Shown one piece after another: positions 15,744-24,680 of a DNA stretch of 35,221 bases (positions are counted from its first letter, which is position 1; the number at the start of each line of letters is the position of its first letter). This DNA is from Actinomycetes bacterium (lineage in GTDB: Bacteria > Actinomycetota > Acidimicrobiia > Acidimicrobiales > Palsa-688): NCBI GenBank assembly GCA_021838305.1, contig JAKCEB010000007.1:1-35221 (forward strand). The letters are read 5' to 3'. The notes beneath the pieces were generated by a model. That model had not been told where the DNA came from. It ran no database searches and saw only the letters and a list, made by a program, of their open reading frames with translations. The position numbers were made by a program, and so were the translations under genes.

Positions 15744-15799
15744 GAGAGTGGGCTAGGACGGCTGGGACTCCGATCGAGTCCCGGCCGTCACCCATTCTC
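15744..15799 (+). terminator. Very large stem-loop terminator after hppA
   Basis: An inner stem of 14 pairs with one G-U wobble (GACGGCTGGGACTC 15757-15770 with GAGTCCCGGCCGTC 15776-15789, loop CGATC) sits on an outer 9-bp stem with one G-U wobble (GAGAGTGGG 15744-15752 with CCCATTCTC 15791-15799). The tail is CTTTCCC, only weakly T-rich, so it may act as a terminator or an mRNA 3' stabiliser. Confidence 0.75.
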
Positions 15800-15903
15800 C
15801 TTTCCCGTCGCGTTAGCCTGACGCCAGGCGGCTGTCGTAGTAGGGGCGCCACCATTCCTTTTTCCCGATACGTACAGAAATCCTGGAACCAACGAGCGCT
15901 TCG

Positions 15904-18819
15904 ATGCCAAAACCTCTTGTAATCGTCGAGTCCCCGGCGAAAGCGCGGACAATTTCGCGCTTTCTTGGATCCGATTACGACGTCGAGTCTTCCATAGGCC
16001 ACATCCGCGACCTCCCGCGAAATGCTGCCGACGTTCCTGCCGCGTACAAATCCGAGCCGTGGGCTCGCTTGGGCGTCGATGTCGACAACGACTTCAAGCC
16101 GCTTTACGTCGTGTCGGCGGAGCGTCGTGACCAGGTCCGCAAGCTGAAGGCGATGGTCAAGAACGCCAGCGAACTGTTCCTCGCCACCGACGAGGACCGC
16201 GAAGGTGAATCGATAGCGTGGCATCTCCTCGAGGTTCTCGCGCCGAGAGTTCCTGTGAAGCGGATGGTGTTCCACGAGATAACGCAGGCGGCGATCGAGC
16301 GAGCGGTTCGCGACTGGCGTGAGCTGGACCGCCGCCTGGTCGATGCTCAGGAGACTCGCCGCATTCTCGACCGTCTCTACGGCTACGAGGTAAGCCCAGT
16401 CCTGTGGAAGAAGATCATGCCGTCCCTCTCGGCGGGGAGGGTCCAGTCGGTCGCGACCCGGCTGGTGGTCGAGCGTGAACGGGCCAGGATGCGCTTCAGG
16501 GCCGCCTCCTATTGGGATCTTGTAGGTTCCTTCCTCGGGGGCAGCCCGCGCGAGACGTTCACGGCGACGCTCGTGGAAGTCGACTCGCGTCGACTCGCGA
16601 CGGGTCGGGATTTCGACGAGGGAGGCCGACTCACCCGAGAGGATGCGATCCTGCTCGACGCCGGCGCTGCCGGAGAACTCGCGTCCAGGCTTCGAGGTGC
16701 CGACTTCGCTGTGCGCACGGTGGAGGAGAAGCCGTGGAGGCGAAGCCCTCACGCTCCTTTCATGACCTCGACCCTTCAGCAGGAAGCCGGCCGCAAGCTG
16801 CGCTTCACGGCTGCGCGGGCGATGCGCGTCGCCCAGGAGCTCTACGAGTCAGGCCACATCACTTATATGCGAACCGACTCGACCACCCTTTCTGTGGAGG
16901 CGCTGGAGGCTGCCCGATCTCAAGCGCGGACGCTCTACGGGGACTCGTACGTCCCGAACGCTCCTCGGCGCTACGACAAGAAGGTCAAGAACGCGCAGGA
17001 AGCCCATGAGGCGATCCGACCCGCTGGGGACAGGTTCAAAACGCCGGAACAGACCGGTCTGAGCGGGGACGCCCGGCGTCTCTACGAGTTGATCTGGATG
17101 CGGACCGTTGCCTCCCAGATGGCCGACGCTGTCGGGCGGAGTGTGTCGGTGCGCATAGGGGCGACGTCCAGCTCAGGGGAGGACGCCGTGTTCGCCACCT
17201 CCGGCCGGGTGATCACATTCCCGGGCTTCCTACGCGCTTATGTCGAAGGCTCCGACGACCCTGACTCCGAGCTCGAGGACCGGGAGGTTCGCTTGCCCGC
17301 GCTCGCCGTAGGGGACCGAGCCGATCTCGAGTCGCTTGGCGCCGACGAGCATTCCACCTCCCCGCCCGCGCGCTACAGCGAGGCGTCGCTAGTCAAGGCC
17401 CTCGAAGAAATGGGGGTCGGCCGGCCATCCACCTACGCTTCGATCCTGGACACCGTCCAAAGCCGTGGCTACGTGTGGAAGAAAGGTTCTGCTCTGGTCC
17501 CATCGTGGACAGCATTCGCGGTCGTCGGGCTCCTCGAACAGCACTTCGCGGATCTCGTCGACTACGGCTTCACTGCGTCTATGGAAGAGGATCTCGACGA
17601 GATAGCGAACGGGGCGAGGGAATCGATCCCCTGGCTCACCCGGTTCTATTTCGGCGACACGGCCGGGAGCAGCGCGCCGAACAGGGGCGCTCCGGGTGCC
17701 GGCAACGCCGACGGCGACCCTGGCCTCAAGGGGCTGGTTCTGGAGAACCTTGGCGAGATCGACGCCCGAGAAGTGAACTCGATCCCGATAGGCGGAGCGG
17801 ACTCGGGGATCGTCGTGAGGGTCGGCCGATACGGTCCCTATGTGCAGCGCGAAGTCCCGGGCGACGGGGACGGTAGAGCCCCGAGCGACATGGACGCGTC
17901 TGCTGTTTCGGCGAAGGCTGGCGCGTCCTCCGGCCAGCGCGCATCGTTGCCCGACGACCTTGCACCCGACGAGCTCACGATCGAGAAGGCACTCGAGCTT
18001 CTCGAGGCCGGCTCGTCAGATAGAGAGCTCGGCATCAACCCCGGCTCCGGGCTCGCAGTGACAGTGAAAAGTGGTCGCTTCGGCCCCTACGTGCAAGAGA
18101 CCGAGACACAAGGAGACTCTGCGTCGCCGGCCAGCGGATCGCAGGCGGTGAAGCCCCGAACAGCCTCGTTGCTCAAGGGCATGGACCCTTCGACAGTCAC
18201 CCTCGACGAGGCCCTTCGCCTTCTCAGCCTTCCCCGCACCGTCGGCGTGGACCCTGGCACCGGCGAGGCGATCGAAGCAACAAACGGCCGCTACGGTCCG
18301 TACCTAAAGCGGGGCAGCGAATCGCGCTCGCTCGACAGCGACGAGAAGCTTTTCAGTGTGACCTTGGACGAAGCGCTCGCGATGTTCGCCCAGCCGAAAG
18401 AGCGAAGAGGCCGCGGCGTGGCTGCTCCACCGCTGCGCGAGCTAGGCGCAGACCCCGAGACGGGCGTCGTGATAGTCGTCAAAGACGGGCGTTTCGGTCC
18501 CTACGTCACGGACGGTTCGACCAACGCATCCCTACGCAAAGGCGACACGGTAGACGGAATCACCACCGAAAGGGCCGCCGAGCTTCTGGCGGATCGCCGC
18601 AACGCTCCGCCGAGGCCCGGCAGGGGATCGCCGGGCGGTAGGAGGAAGGCTGCTGGCTCGCGAAGCGCCGGGGTTGCCAAGAAGTCAGCCGCCGCGAAGA
18701 AGGTTGGGGGAGTGGCCAAGACCGCTGCCGTCAAGAAGGCGGCTGCTCCAGCGAAGAAGACCGCTGGCGTGAAGAAGGCTCCCACGAGGAAAGCCGCTGT
18801 GAAGAAGGCTGGTGGCTGA
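15904..18819 (+). CDS. topA: DNA topoisomerase I (type IA), actinobacterial form
   Basis: The 971-residue product relaxes negatively supercoiled DNA. The TOPRIM domain occupies about residues 1-120, with Glu9 (IVESPAKA) and the DxDxE acidic motif Asp96/Asp98/Glu100. The catalytic tyrosine is Tyr321 (ITYMRTDSTTLS). After the core, about residues 640-900 hold several topoisomerase C-terminal repeats, each with a GRYGPY or GRFGPY signature (four copies), and no cysteine zinc fingers. The last 60 residues are Lys/Ala-rich (KKxA repeats), a histone-like DNA-binding tail found in actinobacterial enzymes. The ATG at 15904 starts the conserved KPLVIVESP. Its stop overlaps the tmk start by eight bases. 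Confidence 0.96.
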   Translation: MPKPLVIVESPAKARTISRFLGSDYDVESSIGHIRDLPRNAADVPAAYKSEPWARLGVDVDNDFKPLYVVSAERRDQVRKLKAMVKNASELFLATDEDREGESIAWHLLEVLAPRVPVKRMVFHEITQAAIERAVRDWRELDRRLVDAQETRRILDRLYGYEVSPVLWKKIMPSLSAGRVQSVATRLVVERERARMRFRAASYWDLVGSFLGGSPRETFTATLVEVDSRRLATGRDFDEGGRLTREDAILLDAGAAGELASRLRGADFAVRTVEEKPWRRSPHAPFMTSTLQQEAGRKLRFTAARAMRVAQELYESGHITYMRTDSTTLSVEALEAARSQARTLYGDSYVPNAPRRYDKKVKNAQEAHEAIRPAGDRFKTPEQTGLSGDARRLYELIWMRTVASQMADAVGRSVSVRIGATSSSGEDAVFATSGRVITFPGFLRAYVEGSDDPDSELEDREVRLPALAVGDRADLESLGADEHSTSPPARYSEASLVKALEEMGVGRPSTYASILDTVQSRGYVWKKGSALVPSWTAFAVVGLLEQHFADLVDYGFTASMEEDLDEIANGARESIPWLTRFYFGDTAGSSAPNRGAPGAGNADGDPGLKGLVLENLGEIDAREVNSIPIGGADSGIVVRVGRYGPYVQREVPGDGDGRAPSDMDASAVSAKAGASSGQRASLPDDLAPDELTIEKALELLEAGSSDRELGINPGSGLAVTVKSGRFGPYVQETETQGDSASPASGSQAVKPRTASLLKGMDPSTVTLDEALRLLSLPRTVGVDPGTGEAIEATNGRYGPYLKRGSESRSLDSDEKLFSVTLDEALAMFAQPKERRGRGVAAPPLRELGADPETGVVIVVKDGRFGPYVTDGSTNASLRKGDTVDGITTERAAELLADRRNAPPRPGRGSPGGRRKAAGSRSAGVAKKSAAAKKVGGVAKTAAVKKAAAPAKKTAGVKKAPTRKAAVKKAGG

Positions 18820-19495
18820 AGCTCCTCGCGCCTTTGACGGGGACGGCGAACGCCCCGCGAGTCGCGGGAGGTTTATTGTTCTCGAAGGCGTCGAGGCCAG
18901 CGGGAAATCGACCCAGGCAATCCGGCTCGCCGCCGAGCTCGGAGCGTTGCTGACCAGGGAACCGGGAGGTACCCCGCTTGGGGAGAGACTGCGAACGCTC
19001 GTACTCGACCCGAAATCCCCGCCGGTGTCGGCGCGCGCCGAGGCCCTGTTGATGCTCGCAGCGCGCGCCCAGCATGTCGAAGACGTCATCGCCCCGGCGT
19101 TGCGTAGCGGTCGAGACGTGGTTTGTGACCGTTTCAGTGCGAGCACAATCGCTTACCAAGGGCACGGGCGTAAGCTCGACCCGGCCGAGCTTGGCCGCCT
19201 GTCCGAATGGGCGGCCGCAGGGGTATCTCCCGATCGGGTCATCCTCCTCGACGTCGGTCCCGGGGAAATCGCGAGGCGCTTGGTCGAAAGACGCAAAGAA
19301 GCCAGGACCACACCTAATCCCGAGCTGGTCGACCGGATCGAAGCTGAGGAGACGAATTTTTTTCACAGAGTGGCGGGTGGATTCGCCGCCCTGGCCTCTT
19401 CCGACCCTGTTCGTTGGCGGGTGGTGGATGGCCTCGGGAGCTTTGACGAGGTCGCCGAGCGAGTGCTGTCGGCCGCGAGCGACGACGGTGGTTAG
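18812..19495 (+). CDS. tmk: Thymidylate kinase
   Basis: The 227-residue product phosphorylates dTMP to dTDP. The P-loop region is LEGVEASGKST (about residues 24-34), a variant of the usual EGxEGxGKST. TREPGGTPLGERLR and CDRFSASTIAYQGHGR (the DR-F/Y motif) follow, then a short lid region with RRKEAR. About 18 residues before the first strand are extra. The GTG at 18812 overlaps the topA stop (18817-18819), so translation is probably coupled. The holB gene follows after 15 bases. Confidence 0.94.
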   Translation: MAEAPRAFDGDGERPASRGRFIVLEGVEASGKSTQAIRLAAELGALLTREPGGTPLGERLRTLVLDPKSPPVSARAEALLMLAARAQHVEDVIAPALRSGRDVVCDRFSASTIAYQGHGRKLDPAELGRLSEWAAAGVSPDRVILLDVGPGEIARRLVERRKEARTTPNPELVDRIEAEETNFFHRVAGGFAALASSDPVRWRVVDGLGSFDEVAERVLSAASDDGG

Positions 19496-19510
19496 CTGCC
19501 AGCCGAGAGC

Positions 19511-20686
19511 ATGGCAAAATCAGACGTGGATGGCCGGATTCACATGACCGAGCTCTACGCTGACGTGACCGGCCAACCTGACGCGGTTGCCCTGTTGAAG
19601 AGAGCCGTTGCACGGCCCGTGCATGCGTACCTCTTCCTCGGGCCTGCGGGAAGCGGCAAGCGAGCCGCAGCGCGCAGTTTCGCCGCAGCACTGGTGTGCC
19701 CCGATGGAGGACTACACGCGAACGGGAGCTCGACGTGCGAATCGTGTAGACGGGCTCTCGCTGGGATGCACCCCGATGTCGTGTCTGTCGAGCGCGAAGG
19801 GGCGTTCATAGGAATGTCTGCGGCGAGAGAGGCCGTGAGATCAGCTCATGTCAGCCCTTTGGAGTCGCAAAGAAAAGTGATCGTCCTCCACGACTTCCAC
19901 CTGGTTCGAGACACCGGGCCGGCTCTTTTGAAGACCGTGGAGGAACCCCCATCTACGACGGTGTTCGTCATCCTGGCCGACTTTCTGCCTCCTGAGCTGG
20001 TCACGATCGCTAGCCGTTGTGTCGAAGTGGGCTTCTCGCCTCTTACGATCGACCAGGTCGCCGAAGTGCTCGCGGCTGGAGGTGTCGACCCGAGGCGAGC
20101 GCATCTGCTCGCAACCGCTGCGGCCGGCCGCCTGGACCGGGCTGCGAGTCTCGCATCCGACCCTGAGGTAGAGGCCCGTCGAGACGCCTGGTATTCGATA
20201 CCCGCGCGTCTTGACGAAAGCAACGTGACGGCGGCCTCCATAGCGGACGAACTGATCGCCCTTCTCGAATCGAGCGCATCGCCCTTGGTCGCACGTCATT
20301 TGGAGGAACGCACCAACCTCGCCGAGGCGAACCGCCGTGCTTCTGAGGTCATGGGAGCTCCGAAGAGGACCAAAGGGTCGCGCGCCGCTAAGGGAGGGAA
20401 GGCCGGCGGTCCCGCGATGGCAGAACTCGACGATCGCCAGCGCAGGGAGGCCCGCCGTCAGCGCGCAGATGAGCTGCGAGCCGGGCTGGCAGTCCTCGCC
20501 GGCGCATATCGCGACCGGCTTGCAGCAAGCGCCGGTGCCGAGAACGCCCAGCGGGCCAGAATAGATTCGGAGGACGCGCTGAACGCGGTCGGTCTGGTCG
20601 AGAAGTGTGCCCGTGACTTGGAGTTCAACCCGGGCGAACTGCTCGCGCTTCAAGCTCTCCTGGCGCGACTGAGCCATCGAAGGTAG
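19511..20686 (+). CDS. holB: DNA polymerase III delta' clamp-loader subunit
   Basis: The 391-residue product has the AAA+ clamp-loader fold: P-loop GPAGSGKR (about residues 44-51), a zinc-module cysteine set in the ALVCPDGG...CESCRRAL region, HPDVVSVE, the Walker B counterpart LHDFHLV, and the sensor-1 region KTVEEPPSTTVFVI. It has no SRC-to-active-site arginine call beyond TIASRCVEVGF. A basic linker (APKRTKGSRAAKGGKAGG, about 280-297) precedes the C-terminal helical collar domain. Its role is loading the beta clamp at the replication fork. An in-frame ATG at 19544, giving MTELYADVTGQ, matches homologue starts better than 19511 and may be the true start. The topA-tmk-holB order fits a replication operon. 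Confidence 0.9.
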   Translation: MAKSDVDGRIHMTELYADVTGQPDAVALLKRAVARPVHAYLFLGPAGSGKRAAARSFAAALVCPDGGLHANGSSTCESCRRALAGMHPDVVSVEREGAFIGMSAAREAVRSAHVSPLESQRKVIVLHDFHLVRDTGPALLKTVEEPPSTTVFVILADFLPPELVTIASRCVEVGFSPLTIDQVAEVLAAGGVDPRRAHLLATAAAGRLDRAASLASDPEVEARRDAWYSIPARLDESNVTAASIADELIALLESSASPLVARHLEERTNLAEANRRASEVMGAPKRTKGSRAAKGGKAGGPAMAELDDRQRREARRQRADELRAGLAVLAGAYRDRLAASAGAENAQRARIDSEDALNAVGLVEKCARDLEFNPGELLALQALLARLSHRR

Positions 20687-20731
20687 AAAAAACGCGGCTC
20701 GGCCTCGTCCGACGCGGACTGCGTCAGCCGC
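20687..20731 (-). terminator. Intrinsic terminator of the minus-strand Gly/Ala-rich gene
   Basis: On the minus strand GCGGCT (20731-20726) pairs with AGCCGC (20699-20694), with an inner hairpin GACGC/GCGTC (20725-20721 and 20715-20711), followed by G and six Ts (20692-20687). The stop codon of the gene is within the stem. The T-run is the complement of the A-run directly after the holB stop. Confidence 0.65.
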
Positions 20732-21110
20732 CCGATCCTGCGGGGCTGGTTGAACTTGGCGGACAGCTGAGAACGCTCGGTGCGAGACCGACATCGGAGA
20801 CAAGCGGCGCAAGGTTCGCAGTGCTGCTGCCCAGCTGCAGACCGCCGCCCGCTCCGCCCCCCTTCGCACCGCCAGTCGCCGCTGCGTCGCTCGATGCTCC
20901 GGTGGCTGCTGTGCCGGTTCCCCCACCGCCTGCTGCTGCTATCGCCTGATTGTCGGCGCACAGCCCGCTCACTGCGTTGCCTACGAGCTTCGATGGCTGC
21001 AGCGGGGACGACGACGAAAGCGAGAAGGAGCGAAACGTAACTATTCCGAGGACGACTGTCACGACGAGGCCGATCAGCTTCAAGATCAGTCGTGCCCGCA
21101 TAGAGCCCAC
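20724..21110 (-). CDS. Membrane-anchored Gly/Ala/Ser-rich protein, function unknown
   Basis: The 128-residue product has one hydrophobic segment near the N-terminus (about residues 8-26, LILKLIGLVVTVVLGIVTF) and then a low-complexity extracytoplasmic part rich in Gly, Ala, Ser and Thr with two cysteines (LCADNQAIA and LSCPPSS). There is no lipobox. It could be an envelope or anchored linker protein; no family is recognised. The start is a GTG at 21110 or an ATG at 21101. A good intrinsic terminator at its 3' end supports that the gene is real. It is convergent with holB and divergent from the sugar ATPase gene. Confidence 0.6.
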   Translation of the reverse strand: MGSMRARLILKLIGLVVTVVLGIVTFRSFSLSSSSPLQPSKLVGNAVSGLCADNQAIAAAGGGGTGTAATGASSDAAATGGAKGGGAGGGLQLGSSTANLAPLVSDVGLAPSVLSCPPSSTSPAGSGG

Positions 21111-21297
21111 ATCCGCCTTTCGACTGCGACGGGTGCTGACTTAAGAACTCGGCTGGCGGCTTCGCCTTATTCCGACGATCGTTCTGCGCATGGGCCGGGG
21201 TCGCCACTCGGCTTCGGCGTCCAAGTCTGTTGGAATGTGAAAGCTAGCGTGCCTAAATGAGAGATTATGTTGGGTATTGTGTCAACCGTTGGTGTGC

Positions 21298-21303
21298 TAT
21301 AGA
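21298..21303 (+). promoter_or_regulatory. Possible -10 box of the MsiK-like gene
   Basis: TATAGA at 21298-21303 lies about 43 bases before the start codon. A poor -35 candidate TTGTGT (21277-21282) is 15 bases away, shorter than usual. A strong ribosome site AGGAGAGGGG (21333-21342) precedes the ATG at 21347. Confidence 0.35.
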
Positions 21304-21346
21304 CTACGAGGGTTGGCGAAAGCCCGCACGATAGGAGAGGGGAAAT

Positions 21347-22438
21347 ATGGCAACCGTCACTTTTGACAAGGCCACGAGGCTCTACGCTGGATCGACGAAG
21401 CCGGCAGTCGACCAGCTCGAGCTCGATATCAAGGATGGGGAATTTCTTGTACTCGTAGGGCCTTCCGGTTGCGGGAAGTCGACTTCGCTGCGCATGCTCG
21501 CCGGCTTGGAGGCGGTGGATCAAGGCTCGATCCGTATAGGCGACCGTGACGTTACCGACCTGCAGCCACGCGAACGCGACATCGCGATGGTGTTCCAGAA
21601 CTACGCCCTCTATCCCCACTTCACGGTTGCGGACAACATGGCCTTCGCACTTAAGATCGCCAAGGTTCCCAAGGACGAGATCGCTCGTCGTGTGCAGGAG
21701 GCAGCGAAGCTGCTCGACTTGGAGCCGTATCTAGAACGCAAGCCCAAAGCCCTTTCGGGTGGCCAGCGCCAAAGGGTAGCGATGGGCCGGGCAATCGTTC
21801 GGGAGCCCCAGGTCTTCCTGATGGATGAGCCCTTGTCCAACCTCGACGCCAAGCTCAGGGTGCAAACGCGTACCCAGATTGCCGCTCTCCAGCGCCGCTT
21901 GGGGACGACCACGGTGTATGTCACCCACGACCAGGTGGAAGCGATGACTATGGGGGACCGCGTCGCAGTGCTCAAGGACGGGCTTCTACAGCAGGTGGGC
22001 TCCCCGAGGGAGCTTTACGATCAGCCAGCGAATGTCTTCGTAGCCGGTTTCATCGGTTCGCCCCCCATGAACCTGGTTCCCGCCCGCCTTACCCCCGATG
22101 GAGCCGTAGTCGGTGGCGGGAATGTACCGCTCAGCCGGGAGATCCTCGCGGCCGCAGCCGCCAAGCAGGTCGAAGAGGTCACGATCGGTTTCCGTCCCGA
22201 GGACGTGACCATCGGAGATGCCGGTTCGGGCATTGCTGTCGAAGTCCAGATCGTCGAAGAGCTCGGCGCCGACGCCTATGCCTACGCCACGCTCGTCGGA
22301 CCGAATTCCGGTCTGTCTCAGATCGTCGCACGAACCGACGGACGCCGCCCACCGGCTCGAGGTGAGGTCGTGCACCTTGTCGTCAAGCCCGACCACGCCA
22401 GGGTCTTTGATCCACGAGACGGGCTTCGCATCTCCTAG
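21347..22438 (+). CDS. msiK: Orphan multiple-sugar ABC transporter ATPase (MsiK/UgpC/MalK type)
   Basis: The 363-residue product has Walker A GPSGCGKST (about 43-51), Q-loop FQNYALYPH, signature LSGGQRQR, Walker B and D-loop (VFLMDEPLSNLDAKLR), switch His (VTHDQ), and a C-terminal TOBE/OB regulatory domain (about 240-363, IGFRPEDV). It energises import of sugars or oligosaccharides. No permease or binding-protein gene is adjacent, which is the pattern of MsiK, a shared ATPase serving several sugar importers in Streptomyces. The convergent neighbour, eight bases away, is an alpha-galactosidase gene, in keeping with oligosaccharide use. Confidence 0.92.
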   Translation: MATVTFDKATRLYAGSTKPAVDQLELDIKDGEFLVLVGPSGCGKSTSLRMLAGLEAVDQGSIRIGDRDVTDLQPRERDIAMVFQNYALYPHFTVADNMAFALKIAKVPKDEIARRVQEAAKLLDLEPYLERKPKALSGGQRQRVAMGRAIVREPQVFLMDEPLSNLDAKLRVQTRTQIAALQRRLGTTTVYVTHDQVEAMTMGDRVAVLKDGLLQQVGSPRELYDQPANVFVAGFIGSPPMNLVPARLTPDGAVVGGGNVPLSREILAAAAAKQVEEVTIGFRPEDVTIGDAGSGIAVEVQIVEELGADAYAYATLVGPNSGLSQIVARTDGRRPPARGEVVHLVVKPDHARVFDPRDGLRIS

Positions 22439-22445
22439 ACCCCGG

Positions 22446-24680
22446 CTACTGCCCGACGACATGGATTACTAGCGCCTGGCAAGGTGTCAGAATTGGGACG
22501 GTTAGCCCTACGAGCGATGCGCCGCGGCCGGTGAGTTCGACCGGCCCCGGCCACCAAGGAGGTGCTGTCTTAGCGACAGTCACCGGTTTGGAGAAGATGT
22601 CCTCCACGGCAATCTTGTAGACCCGATCCGGGTCGAGACCATCCAAGCGTAACGGAGCTGCAAGGCTGGCGCGGCTCGCCGCCAGCTGCGCGAAACAGTA
22701 CAGCGCCTCGCCTCCGTCCTTCGCAACGACGCCATGAGCGATCACAGACGCGTCGGGATGCTCCAACCGCACGACAGTTCCACTGTGAATTAATCCACGC
22801 CGTGCCTTATAGAGCGCCGCCCAGCGGCGAAGGTAATCGAGGTCGTCAGCGCCAAGACCAGACACATCCCACTCGATGCCGGCGTGGGCGAACAGGGCGG
22901 TCGCAGCTCTAAATGACAGGTCTGTGTGACGTCCGCTGATGTGCGCCCGCGGCGCTCCCACGTGCGACCCGATCATCTCCGGTGGGATCACGAACGACGT
23001 CCAGCGCTGGATTTCCTGGCGGTCGACTGGGTCGATTGAGTCGCTCGCCCACACCCGATCGCACAACTGGAGCATGCCGAGGTCGACACGACCTCCTCCC
23101 GAAGCGCACGACTCTATCTCGAGGCCCGGATGGCGGTCCTTCAACGCGGCGATCAAAGCGTAGAGGGCGAGCGTTTGGCGGTGTGCAGCAGGCCTCCCGT
23201 AAGCGTCGGCTGCGTCGGTCAACGGGCGATTGTGATCCCACTTTAGATATGAGATCGGGTACTCGCCTAGCAGAGCGTCGAGGCGATCCAGTAGGTATGC
23301 GTAAACCTGAGGGCGGCTCAGGTCGAGCACTTGCTGGTGGCGTCCCTCGGGCGGGAGGCGGCCTGAAATGCCGAGCATCCACTCGGGGTGTGCTCGCGCG
23401 AGATCACTGTCGGGGCTGACCATCTCAGGCTCGACCCACAGGCCGAGCTGCATCCCGAGATCGCCGACAGCGCCAGCGACACGGCGAAGCCCGTCGGGCA
23501 GGCGACCTGTGTCTATCCACCAGTCGCCGAGGCCGCGCCGCTCGCTGGTTCGGGTGTGAAACCACCCGTCGTCGACGACAAAGCGTTCGACGCCGACCGC
23601 AGCGGCACTGCGCGCCAGGGCAATCAAACGTTCTTCGCTGACATCGAAGTACACGGCCTCCCAGCTGTTGAAGCTCAACGGGCGAGGCGAGCGGGGGTGC
23701 CTCGGGCGGGAGCGCAGATGAGAATGGAAGCGGGCGGAGATGCCGTCGAAGCCTCGATCCGACCACGCCGCGAGTATCGGGGGTGCCTGGTAGGTTTCAC
23801 CGGGCCCGAGGTCCAGTTCGCCGGGGAGTAGAAGTTCCGACGCACTGATCCATGTGGAGCCGTCCGGACGTCGCTCCACCAAGTGGCGGTGGTTCCCGCT
23901 CCAGCACAGCGACACGGCCCAGGCCTCGCCTCGCCTCCAATCGCAGTCCTTGCTGGTGACCGTCAAGGCAACGGGAAAGTCGTGTCCGGAGCGTCCCTCC
24001 GTAGTGTCGCGCAGCCACGTTCCGAAGGTGACCGGAAGCTGGTCGGCTATTCGCTCGGAACCCCATCGACCTGAAAGGGAGAGGATCGTGGCCGCCCTCT
24101 CAGGAATCGGCAATGACAGTGCCAGCAAATCTAGTTGGAAAGGAGTGTCGGCAGTGTTGGTGACAGACGCTTGCAGCGTGACGATCCCGCTGGCGTCGAC
24201 GGCGAAATCCACCGATGCCGCCAACCCGGCGTCCGGATCTGAGGCGGTCGCATGCAGGCGCCGGTTCCACGACAAGGGCTCGTGCGCCTCATCGATTGCA
24301 GCGTCGCCTTCGGGTGCAGGAACTTGTTCTAGCGTCGCGACGTTCAGGGGGCGATCTCGTAGGAGACGCACGGACCAGCCGCTGCCGTCGGGTCTGCGTC
24401 CGGAGATGCCGAGTGGGGCCGCCTGGCCACGAAACCGCTCCGCTAAAACCGTCGAGCGCTCGGGGTTGTCCAGGCCGGCGTGTGCGACTGCGGGCGCCGT
24501 GACGGCCACCAAGGCGGCCGCCTGCTCGTCTGTCAGTGTGCCCAGGTCTGCACCCCAGTACACGACCGACGGGAGTCCCGGCCCGGACGTGTCCAAAAGA
24601 ACGGCCACGCCGCCGCCTCGCAGGTATGCGTAGACTGATCCAGTAACTGGCAGTGAGCTCGGCTTCGATTGGGAATTCAA
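22446..24680 (-). CDS. GH36-family alpha-galactosidase
   Basis: The 744-residue product has the GH36 layout: N-terminal beta-supersandwich (about 1-330), a TIM barrel (about 335-650) and a C-terminal beta domain. FVVDDGWFHTR, GLWVEPEMVSPDSDL, the nucleophile motif LKWDHNR and the acid/base region WASDSIDP are present, with the preceding ESCASGGGRVDLG. Such enzymes remove alpha-1,6-galactose from raffinose, melibiose and similar sugars. There is no signal peptide, so action is cytoplasmic after import. The TTG start at 24680 overlaps the DeoR stop in TTGA, suggesting coupling to the regulator. Confidence 0.93.
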   Translation of the reverse strand: MNSQSKPSSLPVTGSVYAYLRGGGVAVLLDTSGPGLPSVVYWGADLGTLTDEQAAALVAVTAPAVAHAGLDNPERSTVLAERFRGQAAPLGISGRRPDGSGWSVRLLRDRPLNVATLEQVPAPEGDAAIDEAHEPLSWNRRLHATASDPDAGLAASVDFAVDASGIVTLQASVTNTADTPFQLDLLALSLPIPERAATILSLSGRWGSERIADQLPVTFGTWLRDTTEGRSGHDFPVALTVTSKDCDWRRGEAWAVSLCWSGNHRHLVERRPDGSTWISASELLLPGELDLGPGETYQAPPILAAWSDRGFDGISARFHSHLRSRPRHPRSPRPLSFNSWEAVYFDVSEERLIALARSAAAVGVERFVVDDGWFHTRTSERRGLGDWWIDTGRLPDGLRRVAGAVGDLGMQLGLWVEPEMVSPDSDLARAHPEWMLGISGRLPPEGRHQQVLDLSRPQVYAYLLDRLDALLGEYPISYLKWDHNRPLTDAADAYGRPAAHRQTLALYALIAALKDRHPGLEIESCASGGGRVDLGMLQLCDRVWASDSIDPVDRQEIQRWTSFVIPPEMIGSHVGAPRAHISGRHTDLSFRAATALFAHAGIEWDVSGLGADDLDYLRRWAALYKARRGLIHSGTVVRLEHPDASVIAHGVVAKDGGEALYCFAQLAASRASLAAPLRLDGLDPDRVYKIAVEDIFSKPVTVAKTAPPWWPGPVELTGRGASLVGLTVPILTPCQALVIHVVGQ

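Noticed and set aside
19841-20926. 361-residue minus-strand frame opposite holB
   Set aside because: It covers the conserved clamp-loader gene, has no recognisable domain and spans an intergenic terminator.
20687-21346. Search for tRNA or small RNA genes in the holB-msiK interval and other gaps
   Set aside because: No T-loop-like GGTTCGAAT motif or cloverleaf pairing was found; the only strong structure is the minus-strand terminator.
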